This document shows, in pieces, positions 1 to 6,925 of a DNA stretch of 29,454 nt (position 1 is its first letter; the number at the start of each line of letters is the position of its first letter). The translations under genes and the position numbers were made by a program. Where the stretch lies: NCBI GenBank assembly GCA_964643965.1, contig CAZXVH010000066.1, positions 1 to 29,454 on the forward strand, written 5' to 3'. The notes beneath the pieces were generated by a model that saw only the letters and a program-made list of their open reading frames with translations, did not search any database and was not told where the DNA came from. This DNA is from GCA-2746795 sp964643965 (lineage in GTDB: Bacteria; Chloroflexota; Anaerolineae; Promineifilales; Promineifilaceae).

Positions 1-47
1 TGGGAACGGCCGTTCTCACCCCATCCCTCACCCTAAACCCATAATCC

Positions 48-1991
48 ATGACGACTCGACTATCCGACCACCTGACTGCCCGACTGCTCGACTATCTGCT
101 GCTCGCGCTGCTCACCCTGGCCGTCAGCGCCTTTTTTATTCGCAGCCAACTGGCTGTTACCGGCGGCGTGTTGGGCGCTCCCCTGGATGACGCCTGGATT
201 CATTTCCAATTTGCCCGCAACCTCAGCCAGGGCAACGGCTTCAGCTTCAATCCGGGCGAAGCCACGCCCGGTTCCACCGCCCCTTTGTGGACGATGCTGC
301 TGGCCGGCGTCGGCCTCTTCACCGAGGATTTTCTGGCGCCGGCCATCTGCTTGAGCGGCGCTTTTCTGCTGGTATCCGTCTGGTTGAGCTACGGCTTCAC
401 CGTGGATCTAACGGCCAGCCGCCGGGCCGGTTTCCTGGCAGGAGTGGCGTTGGCGCTCTCCGGTCGTTTTATCTGGGCCGGCCTGGCCGCCATGGAGACG
501 ACGGCCTTTGCCGCGCTCAGCCTGGGCGCAGTGTGGCTCTATACGCGCCGGGGGCTGACGGGCTGGTCGGCGCTGCTGTTTGGCCTGGCCAGCCAGGTGC
601 GGCCTGAAGGCCACGCCTTGTTTGCCCTGGCCGGGCTGGATGCGGTGATCGCTTATTGGCGGGCCGGTTTGCGCCTGGATATGGTTAAACGGCTGCTGAC
701 GCCGCTGCTGGTCTACGGCCTGATTTCGCTGCCCTATGTCGCGTTTAGCCTGGCGACCACGGGCAAACCGCTGCCCAATACTTTTTACGCCAAAGTTGGC
801 GCAGCGCATCTCTTTAGCGGGCGCACCTTCCGCGAAACGCTGAATTTTCACCTGTGGGATAATGTGGCTGCCTTCTTCTTGCTGTTGGCGGGGCTGCTGC
901 CGGTCTGGCGCAAGAGCCGGTTGACGCTGTTATGGCTGGTGGGACTGCCACTGTTAACGGCCGTGATCATCGACCAGACCTGGCATCACGGCCGTTACAC
1001 CATCCCCCTCATCCCTTTCCAGATGATCGTGGCGGCGGTAGGCGTTCACTGGTCGGCCGTGAAGGGAACGGAGGCGCTTCAAACCCGCCAGAAACGACCG
1101 CTTTCATGGCGTCTCTCCACGATTGGTTTTTTGCTGATGGCGCTTTTGCTGGCGGCCGCTGGTCTGTGGCGGCTGAATGATTGGGCGCAGCTATACAGCC
1201 GCAACGCCAAAGAGATATTGGATATCGACGTGGCCCTGGGCCATTGGCTGGCCGAGAACACCCCCGAAGACGCCTTGATTGCTGTAGACGACATCGGGGC
1301 CATTGGCTTCTTGTCGGAACGGCGTATTTTGGATTTGAACGGGCTGGTTTCGCCGGAATTATGGCCTGCGGTGCGCCAGCCGGTGGGCCTGCTCCGTGAC
1401 CAGTTAGCCTTGCGCCAAATAGCGGCGGCCGGCGCCGATTACCTGGCAGCCTTTCCGCGCTGGCACTTTGAGATCACCAGTAACCCCTGGGTGGTCACGC
1501 CGATCTTCCCGGTGCATACCGAGAGCCACACCATCATCTTCCAGACAGAAGCGGCCGTGTATGATCTCACCGTGCCCTATTTGGCGGCGGCGGAACCACA
1601 AGCGCCTGTTTCGGCCGTTCTGGGTCAGATTATCGAGTTGTTGGGGTATGATCTGGCCCAGCAGGACAACTTGCTCGTCCTGACGCTTTATTGGCAAAGC
1701 CTGGCCGCCACGCCGCAAGATTATGACCTGTTCATTCACGTGTTAGATGCGCAGGGGCAAATTGTGGCGCAGGCGGACGGCCAACCGCTCAACGGCCTGG
1801 CGGCCACCCATCTCTGGCAGCCGGGGGATATTGTGCAAACCAGGCATCCACTGCTGCTGCCGCCCGAGAGCGATGTGGGCGATTACACCCTGCAAACCGG
1901 GATGTATTTACGGGAAACGGGGGAGCGGCTGCCAGCGGTGGGTGAAACAGTGCGGGATAATGCGGTGGTGCTCATGGAGCATACTCGGTAG
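48..1991 (+). CDS. GT-C (GT39-like) membrane glycosyltransferase
   Basis: A 647-residue polytopic membrane protein, probably a GT-C fold enzyme that moves a sugar from a polyprenyl-phosphate donor on the outer face of the membrane. After the first hydrophobic segment (about residues 14-34) comes an extracytoplasmic loop with the acidic pair in PLDDAWIHFQFARNL, where GT-C enzymes keep catalytic Asp residues, followed by PGSTAPLWT. About eight to ten further hydrophobic segments run to residue 375. A soluble region follows, and residues 525-640 form a beta-rich domain (LTLYWQSLAATPQDYDLFIHV) that is also present in the gene at 2149-4077. The ATG at 48 is the only sensible start; no strong Shine-Dalgarno precedes it. 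The first 18 codons lie in an 8-bp-period degenerate repeat. The family is assigned from motifs and topology; acceptor and sugar are unknown. Confidence 0.75.
   Translation: MTTRLSDHLTARLLDYLLLALLTLAVSAFFIRSQLAVTGGVLGAPLDDAWIHFQFARNLSQGNGFSFNPGEATPGSTAPLWTMLLAGVGLFTEDFLAPAICLSGAFLLVSVWLSYGFTVDLTASRRAGFLAGVALALSGRFIWAGLAAMETTAFAALSLGAVWLYTRRGLTGWSALLFGLASQVRPEGHALFALAGLDAVIAYWRAGLRLDMVKRLLTPLLVYGLISLPYVAFSLATTGKPLPNTFYAKVGAAHLFSGRTFRETLNFHLWDNVAAFFLLLAGLLPVWRKSRLTLLWLVGLPLLTAVIIDQTWHHGRYTIPLIPFQMIVAAVGVHWSAVKGTEALQTRQKRPLSWRLSTIGFLLMALLLAAAGLWRLNDWAQLYSRNAKEILDIDVALGHWLAENTPEDALIAVDDIGAIGFLSERRILDLNGLVSPELWPAVRQPVGLLRDQLALRQIAAAGADYLAAFPRWHFEITSNPWVVTPIFPVHTESHTIIFQTEAAVYDLTVPYLAAAEPQAPVSAVLGQIIELLGYDLAQQDNLLVLTLYWQSLAATPQDYDLFIHVLDAQGQIVAQADGQPLNGLAATHLWQPGDIVQTRHPLLLPPESDVGDYTLQTGMYLRETGERLPAVGETVRDNAVVLMEHTR
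56..103. repeat. 8-bp-period degenerate repeat in the N-terminal codons
   Basis: Units of the form YYYGACTR follow one another with an 8-bp period (CTCGACTA, TCCGACCA, CCTGACTG, CCCGACTG, CTCGACTA). They code for the first residues of the glycosyltransferase. A similar GACTA repeat recurs in the riboswitch region at about 29235-29262. Confidence 0.5.
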
Positions 1992-2044
1992 GGGCGATGC
2001 GATGGGGCATTGCCTTTGCTGAACGGCTGGTCTGGTCTCCCATC

Positions 2045-2075
2045 GCCTCGCCCATTTGTGGCAGGCGGGCGAGGC
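2045..2075. terminator. Hairpin between convergent genes
   Basis: Perfect 9-bp arms GCCTCGCCC (2045-2053) and GGGCGAGGC (2067-2075) enclose a 13-nt loop in the 157-bp gap between two convergent genes. There is no T-tract on either side, so this is at best a weak or factor-assisted bidirectional terminator. Confidence 0.35.
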
Positions 2076-2148
2076 AACTGGAGAAAAGACGGCGCGGTAA
2101 ATTAACCTGATTCCCGGTTACATTGCCCCCACGAATATCGCCTTTGAA

Positions 2149-4077
2149 TTATTTTTGCACGATCCCCAGCGTTACAAAATCGGCGCCGGTGTCTGTGGTG
2201 AGGCGTTCGCCATTGGCGGCGTCGTACCAGCCGGCGATGAGGGTGTAACGGCCGGGGGGCAGGTCGGGCGGCAGGGCGATCTGGCGCTGGTCAATAACGG
2301 GGCGGTCGGGCTGCCAACAGGTGGGCGGCCATTGGCCGTTGACGGGCCAACTATCCTGCTGCGCGGCCAGGTCTCCATTTTCCGTCAACAGCTGCGCGAA
2401 GAGGGTAAACGGCCGTTTCGCCCCCTTATCCGCCTGCCAAAACAAGGTCACATCCAGGGTCTCGCTGCTTTGCTGAAGCGTGTAGCCGGTCAGCGTCAAC
2501 GTGGCTGGGCGCGGGCCAGGTTCCCGGAACGCCGCCTCTATCGCTATCTCTGGCTGCTGGCCGAGCGGCATGGCCGGTTCCTGCGCTATGACAATCACAG
2601 CCCGCACCGGCTGCCAGGCCACGCCCAGGCTGACGACGAGTAGGAGCTGTAGGGCAATGAGCCAAACGGCCGTTTTCCAGCCCGGAAAGCGTTCATACCA
2701 AAAACCGGCGGCAACCAGCGCCAGCAGTGGCAAAAAGAAGAGCCAGATGCGCCCCACTTCGCCGCGAGCAGAACCGGAGAAGTTGAGAAAGAGCAGCAAG
2801 CCAAGCAAGCTGAGGGCCAGAATGTTGACGGGAGAAAGGGTGCGAGAACGGCCGTTTCTCACCGCCCACACCACTCCGCCCAGATAGCCGACCAGCACCG
2901 GCAGCCCGGCATAGACCAGCACATCCACCAGGTTCCACAGCAGCCACCACTCATAGCGGCGGTGCAGCGTCACCAGGGTGTAATGCTGCGCCAGCCCCGT
3001 TTGCCAGATGCGCCAGGGGGCCGCGCCCCAGATCAGCCAGTAAACCAGCCACAGGGAAAGCCCGGCTGCGCCAAACAGCAGACCGCCAGCCACAATGCGC
3101 CGCCAGCCCACCTGCTGCCAGGCGTGCTGTTGCCAGATAGCGAGCAGGGCATAAACCAGCAGCAGCAGCGCCAGGGAGAAATTGCCCAGGCTGAGAAAAG
3201 TGGCCACCCCATACAGCAGTCCCGCTATTACAAACCAGCGCCCCGACCAGCGCTCCAGGGCGATATGGAAGGCCCACAGCAAAAACAGGGTCAGCGGCGC
3301 ATATAACTGCACCGATTTGGGCGCAAACAGGAGCAGACTGGGCAGCGCCGCCGTCAGGCCTGTCCCCAGTTTGGCGGCGGGCAGGGGCAGCAGCCGTTTG
3401 CCCAACAAGTAGGCGGGCCAGACGGTGAGGGCGGCGGCCAGCAGGGGCAGGGTCGCCCAGACGGCCAGCGCCGCCGCCACCGCCGCCGGCCGCTCCAGCA
3501 GCCAGAGGTCGATGCAGCGAGCAGCCCAGACGGCCGGGGCGATGGTCTGTGACAGGGTGGGCAGCCGTTGGAAAAGCTGGATGGTGAGCCAATTTGCCAG
3601 GATGAGGCCGGGCGGATGGGTGCGAGCATGGTCGGAAGCGAAGGTGGGCATGGTTTCCGGGTAGTGGGCGAGCAGGGCGTGGATGTCTTCGATTTCGGCG
3701 GCGGCCTCGAAGAAACCGCTGGCGAGGTTGGAGAGGGTGCGGTCGATCAGTTCAGGGAAAACGGCCGTTTTATGGGCATAGATCAGCCCCACTTGCAGCA
3801 GGATGCTGGTGAGGATGAGCAGGAGAATGGCGACGGCCGTGTGCCCCCGTTTTTCACGAGAGGGGTGGAGCCAGAAAACGGCCGTGAGCAGCATGAGCAG
3901 CGCCGCGCCCAGGGGCGCCCACCAGCGCTCCAGAGGACGCAGCAGATAGGGCCAATACCATTCGCTCGTCTCCGGGGCGGGGCCGCGCAGCAGCGGCAGA
4001 GCGTCGGTGAGGATGAGGCCGACCAACATAAAGGTGACCAGGGTGAGGGCCAGCAGCCCCCATGATTTGCGAGACAT
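2149..4077 (-). CDS. GT-C-like membrane glycosyltransferase with C-terminal beta domain
   Basis: A 642-residue membrane protein. A first hydrophobic segment (about residues 8-28) is followed by further segments, then an extracytoplasmic stretch with SDHARTHPPGLILANW (about residues 148-163). The THPPG motif is typical of large membrane glycosyltransferases of the GT39/ArnT-PMT type. Around ten hydrophobic segments follow. Residues 525-640 (VTLFWQADKGAKRPFTLFAQ and PPGRYTLIAGWYD) form the same C-terminal domain as the gene at 48-1991. This suggests both belong to one family of surface-glycan or protein-glycosylating enzymes. The start ATG at 4077 gives MSRKSWGLLAL. The gene converges on the one at 48-1991. 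The exact donor and acceptor cannot be read from the sequence. Confidence 0.7.
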   Translation of the reverse strand: MSRKSWGLLALTLVTFMLVGLILTDALPLLRGPAPETSEWYWPYLLRPLERWWAPLGAALLMLLTAVFWLHPSREKRGHTAVAILLLILTSILLQVGLIYAHKTAVFPELIDRTLSNLASGFFEAAAEIEDIHALLAHYPETMPTFASDHARTHPPGLILANWLTIQLFQRLPTLSQTIAPAVWAARCIDLWLLERPAAVAAALAVWATLPLLAAALTVWPAYLLGKRLLPLPAAKLGTGLTAALPSLLLFAPKSVQLYAPLTLFLLWAFHIALERWSGRWFVIAGLLYGVATFLSLGNFSLALLLLVYALLAIWQQHAWQQVGWRRIVAGGLLFGAAGLSLWLVYWLIWGAAPWRIWQTGLAQHYTLVTLHRRYEWWLLWNLVDVLVYAGLPVLVGYLGGVVWAVRNGRSRTLSPVNILALSLLGLLLFLNFSGSARGEVGRIWLFFLPLLALVAAGFWYERFPGWKTAVWLIALQLLLVVSLGVAWQPVRAVIVIAQEPAMPLGQQPEIAIEAAFREPGPRPATLTLTGYTLQQSSETLDVTLFWQADKGAKRPFTLFAQLLTENGDLAAQQDSWPVNGQWPPTCWQPDRPVIDQRQIALPPDLPPGRYTLIAGWYDAANGERLTTDTGADFVTLGIVQK

Positions 4078-4205
4078 AGCGCCGAAACATACTGAACTGC
4101 GGCCGTTCTGTCAACAGGTTGCGCCGCGCTGTTGGGCATAAATTTTATGGAGGTGATTTTGGATTGTCGGGGTCTGGGCTTGCCAGTATAATGTCTCCTT
4201 CGTAA

Positions 4206-4260
4206 CTGGGAGCGCGGTCTGCTAGACCGCACAGGGCGGACAAGCTGTCCGCGCTCCCAG
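4206..4260. repeat. Two-hairpin palindromic (cruciform) repeat element, copy 1
   Basis: This 55-bp element has outer arms CTGGGAGCGCGG and CCGCGCTCCCAG that are exact reverse complements. Between them lie two separate hairpins, GGTCTGCTAGACC and GGACAAGCTGTCC. The same architecture is present in the opposite orientation at 24909-24961. It lies in the 306-bp divergent intergenic region 4078-4383, which otherwise holds no gene that I can see. Its mobility or function is not known. Confidence 0.85.
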
Positions 4261-4383
4261 GTTCATTTATCGTGGTGCGCCGTCGCCCATGGTAACTCCT
4301 ATATTCATCGTTTTAATTCAAAGAAACTGGCGGCCCTCTGGCTGCCTTTCTTATTTTATGAAGCTTGTTTGGAGATTGCGCTG

Positions 4384-5115
4384 TTGAAGACCGTTATTGT
4401 GATTCCCACGTACAATGAGGCTGATAATTTAGCGGAAATGAGCCAGGCCCTATTCGCCCTGCCGGTAGCCGATCTACATTTGATTGTGGTGGATGACAAT
4501 TCGCCGGATGGCACGGGACGGGTGGCGGATGAATTGGCGCAGAAGTATAACGGCCGTTTCACCATCATCCATCGTCCGGGCAAACAGGGTTTAGGCACAG
4601 CGTATGCCCAGGGCTTCCAGGTCGCTCTGGCGCAGGGCGCGGAGATTATCGTGCAAATGGACGCCGATTTCTCCCATTCCCCAGACTATATCCCCGAGAT
4701 GATCCGTAGTTTAGAAACGTATGACGTGGTGGTGGGGTCGCGTTATGTGGCCGGCGGCAGCGTGGATGAGGAATGGTCCTGGTGGCGTTACGCCCTTTCC
4801 TGGGGCGCCAACCAGCTTTATTCTCGCCTCATTTTAGGCATTCATGCCCAGGATGCCACGGCCGGGTTTAAAGCCTTTCGGCGCGAAGTGCTGCAAACCA
4901 TCCACCTGGATGAAGTGATCAGCAACGGCTATGTGTTCCAGGTGGAGATGGCGTACTTATGCCAGAAATTGGGCTACCGGGTGTTGGAATTTCCCATCTA
5001 CTTTGAAGATCGACGCATTGGGCAGAGCAAAATGGATGTGCCGGTGAAGGTAGAAGCGGTGTGGCGCGTCTGGCAAATACGCTGGCGCTACCGGGGCCTC
5101 AAACCGGCCGTCTGA
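4384..5115 (+). CDS. Polyprenol-phosphate mannose synthase-like GT2 glycosyltransferase
   Basis: A 243-residue GT-A fold glycosyltransferase of family 2, resembling dolichyl-/polyprenyl-phosphate mannose synthases. It would transfer a hexose from a nucleotide sugar to a polyprenyl phosphate on the cytoplasmic face. Motifs in order are VIPTYNEADNL near the N-terminus, VVDDNSPDGTG, QMDADFSHSPDYIPEM (the metal-binding DAD), VVGSRYVAGG and DATAGFKAFRRE, with the C-terminal QSKM segment seen in DPM1-type enzymes. There is no C-terminal membrane anchor, as in short DPM1 types. The start is chosen as TTG 4384: GGAG at 4371-4374 lies 9 nt upstream and the protein then begins MKTVIVIPTYNE, the usual family start. 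An upstream in-frame TTG at 4369 would overlap that ribosome site. The product is a plausible donor for the GT-C enzymes upstream. Confidence 0.85.
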   Translation: MKTVIVIPTYNEADNLAEMSQALFALPVADLHLIVVDDNSPDGTGRVADELAQKYNGRFTIIHRPGKQGLGTAYAQGFQVALAQGAEIIVQMDADFSHSPDYIPEMIRSLETYDVVVGSRYVAGGSVDEEWSWWRYALSWGANQLYSRLILGIHAQDATAGFKAFRREVLQTIHLDEVISNGYVFQVEMAYLCQKLGYRVLEFPIYFEDRRIGQSKMDVPVKVEAVWRVWQIRWRYRGLKPAV

Positions 5116-5162
5116 GCAGAGCCATCTCTGGCAACACTTACGGTCTCCACTGCCCACTGGCG

Positions 5163-6119
5163 CTACGGCGCAGTTAAAACGGCCACCAGCAAATTAAGCG
5201 AGGTCGCCATGTCGCTGCGGCCCGTTTTCACCTGAACATCGACAGTCAGCAGATGTTGGTAAATTTGCTCCAACTGCGGCAGGGAAAACTGCTGGCTTTG
5301 CTGGTATAGCTTCCCGGCGACAAAGCTGTGCATTTTCAGCTTTTGGCTGATGGCGGGGGGGCGGCTGCCATCTTCCGCCGCTTCTTTTACCTGAATGAGC
5401 AGCCGGAATTGGCGAATAAACATGGAAAAGAGGTAAAACGGGTCGGCGCCATCGCTGAATTTCTGTTGCAGCAGCAGGGCCGCCTTTTTCTCGTTCCGAT
5501 TTCCCAACGCATCCACTAAATCGAAGATACTGGCTTCAGCCAGGTAGGGGGAAAGCAGGGCCACATCATCGGCCGTTATTTCCGCAGCCCCTTTGTAGAG
5601 GATGAGCTTTTCCAGCTCATTGTCCAGCAAAGCCAGGTTGCTGCCGATGTTGATGGCGAGCATGTGGACGGCGTGCAGGGCGATGGTACCGCCCTTTTCG
5701 CCGGCCCGTTTCTGAATCCATTTCTCTAGTTCGCGATCTTTGGGCAATGAAAATGATTTGACATACCCGTTTTCAGCGCTTTCTGCCAACTTGAGCAGCG
5801 GGTGTTTGGCAGAGATTTCTTTTGACTCCATGAAAACCAGCCGGGCGGATGTGGGCATGGCGGGCAAGTAAGCTTGCAAGGAGTTCAGATACGCTTCATC
5901 CTCTTTGAGGTGGCTCAGCAGCCCTTCGGCTACCACCAGGCGTACCGGCGCTAAAAAGGGCAGGGCGTCACAAGTCTGGCTCAGGTCGCGGAAGGAGACG
6001 TACCCTTCATAACGGGTGGTGTTGAGGTCCAACATGCCCGGATCGCCGAACCTGGCCGTTATTTTTGCCAGATATTCTTTTTGTGAGTGGCTGTCGTCGC
6101 CATGAAAAATGTAGAACAT
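5163..6119 (-). CDS. holA: DNA polymerase III delta subunit (clamp loader)
   Basis: A 318-residue homologue of HolA, the clamp-loader subunit that opens the beta sliding clamp during replication. The N-terminus MFYIFHGDDSHSQKEYLAKI corresponds to the start of the delta AAA+-like domain. This is followed by LPFLAPVRLVVAEGLL and by the helical regions AINIGSNLALLDNELEKLIL and FDLVDALGNRNEKKAALLLQ. The C-terminal segment (residues 215-318) is the collar domain. Length is close to the usual 320-345 residues. The ATG at 6119 has no clear Shine-Dalgarno because a 7-bp repeat array occupies the 37-bp spacer to the upstream DUF6391 gene, with which it may be cotranscribed. Confidence 0.9.
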   Translation of the reverse strand: MFYIFHGDDSHSQKEYLAKITARFGDPGMLDLNTTRYEGYVSFRDLSQTCDALPFLAPVRLVVAEGLLSHLKEDEAYLNSLQAYLPAMPTSARLVFMESKEISAKHPLLKLAESAENGYVKSFSLPKDRELEKWIQKRAGEKGGTIALHAVHMLAINIGSNLALLDNELEKLILYKGAAEITADDVALLSPYLAEASIFDLVDALGNRNEKKAALLLQQKFSDGADPFYLFSMFIRQFRLLIQVKEAAEDGSRPPAISQKLKMHSFVAGKLYQQSQQFSLPQLEQIYQHLLTVDVQVKTGRSDMATSLNLLVAVLTAP

Positions 6120-6129
6120 AAATAATCGT

Positions 6130-6157
6130 CAATCCGCAATCCACAATCCGCAATCCT
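6130..6157. repeat. Heptanucleotide tandem array (CAATCCN)4
   Basis: Four consecutive 7-bp units, CAATCCG, CAATCCA, CAATCCG and CAATCCT, fill most of the 37-bp space between the DUF6391 stop codon and the holA start codon. It is one of three heptamer arrays in this window. Confidence 0.75.
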
Positions 6158-6732
6158 CAATGGATAGTGCGGATATGGTAGGCGGCGGTGGGCAGGTTTT
6201 TATTGCCGCCGGTGAGCAGCAGGTGAAAGAGCCGGGTGATGGGCGAAGGCTTGATTTTACGGATGCTGCTGATTTGCAAATCGCCCAGGTCGCCTTCGGT
6301 GGTGAAGCGAGACTGGAGGTAGATGCCCAGCGGTTTGGAAATGATGAGGGCCAGGAGAACAGCGATAACGGCCGTTGGCAGTCCATTGAGCAATGTATTC
6401 AAATCAAAACCGGAGCGGCGCTGTCGTTTTTGCTCCAGGGTGAGGCTGGTTTGCGCCGCCAGAGTGGCCATGGTGGCGGTGGTCAGCAGCACCGTGCCAC
6501 AGTTGGGATGCACGGCCAATGCGTGTTCGCCGTTTTTCATACGTTGATACGCTTCTCGCACCGCCCGCTGCACATCCGCTTCCGAGATGTCGCCGTAGAC
6601 ATTCAAATGGAAGCCGCGATGATCAGAATTGCCCTGGGCGCTAAAGTTTTTATGTGTGGCGCTGAGCACATGGATGGTGGCATGTTCCAGGCCATGATTG
6701 CGGCGCACTCGGCTTAATGTTTGAGCCAGCAT
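6157..6732 (-). CDS. DUF6391 family protein
   Basis: A 191-residue protein beginning MLAQTLSRVRRNHGLEHATI. The RNHGLEHATIHVL and GDISEADVQRAVREAYQRM regions and the HPNCGTVLLT motif match the uncharacterised DUF6391 family as I remember it. A hydrophobic segment lies near residues 130-155 (LPTAVIAVLLALIISKPLGI), suggesting membrane association. The start at 6732 is chosen because GGAGG lies four bases upstream of the ATG. A longer reading frame to 6936 only adds translated 27-bp tandem repeats (VTKLVEAPL units) and is rejected. Function is unknown. It lies between murE and holA on the same strand. Confidence 0.75.
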   Translation of the reverse strand: MLAQTLSRVRRNHGLEHATIHVLSATHKNFSAQGNSDHRGFHLNVYGDISEADVQRAVREAYQRMKNGEHALAVHPNCGTVLLTTATMATLAAQTSLTLEQKRQRRSGFDLNTLLNGLPTAVIAVLLALIISKPLGIYLQSRFTTEGDLGDLQISSIRKIKPSPITRLFHLLLTGGNKNLPTAAYHIRTIH

Positions 6733-6782
6733 AATACCTCCGAATGGGTGGATTGGGACGCATTGTAGTGCAAACAGTGGCA

Positions 6783-6912
6783 CTTCGACAAGCTCAGTGA
6801 CCGGTGGCGCTTCGACGAGCTTAGTGACCAGTGGCGCTTCGACGAGCTTAGTGACCAGTGGCGCTTCGACGAGCTTAGTGACCAGTGACGCTTCGACGAG
6901 CTTAGTGACCGG
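6783..6912. repeat. 27-bp tandem array (five copies)
   Basis: Units beginning CTTCGACGAGCTTAGTGACC recur at 6783, 6810, 6837, 6864 and 6891, with an exact 27-bp period and few substitutions. The array fills the intergenic space between the DUF6391 start and the murE stop. Because 27 is a multiple of three, it stays open as nine-residue repeats when translated. The core CTTCGACAAGCTCAGTG is a short repeat I recall from many environmental bacterial assemblies. Confidence 0.9.
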
Positions 6913-6925
6913 TGGCACGGTGGGG

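Noticed and set aside
2951..3592. Long antisense reading frames, such as this one, 408-851 (minus) and 6160-6717 (plus)
   Set aside because: They lie fully inside well-supported genes on the other strand, with compositions typical of out-of-frame translation of GC-rich DNA and no recognisable motif.
6783..6912. Possible CRISPR array
   Set aside because: The 27-bp units are contiguous with no unique spacers and no cas genes are nearby; it is a plain tandem repeat. The 58-bp units at 24793 also lack variable spacers.
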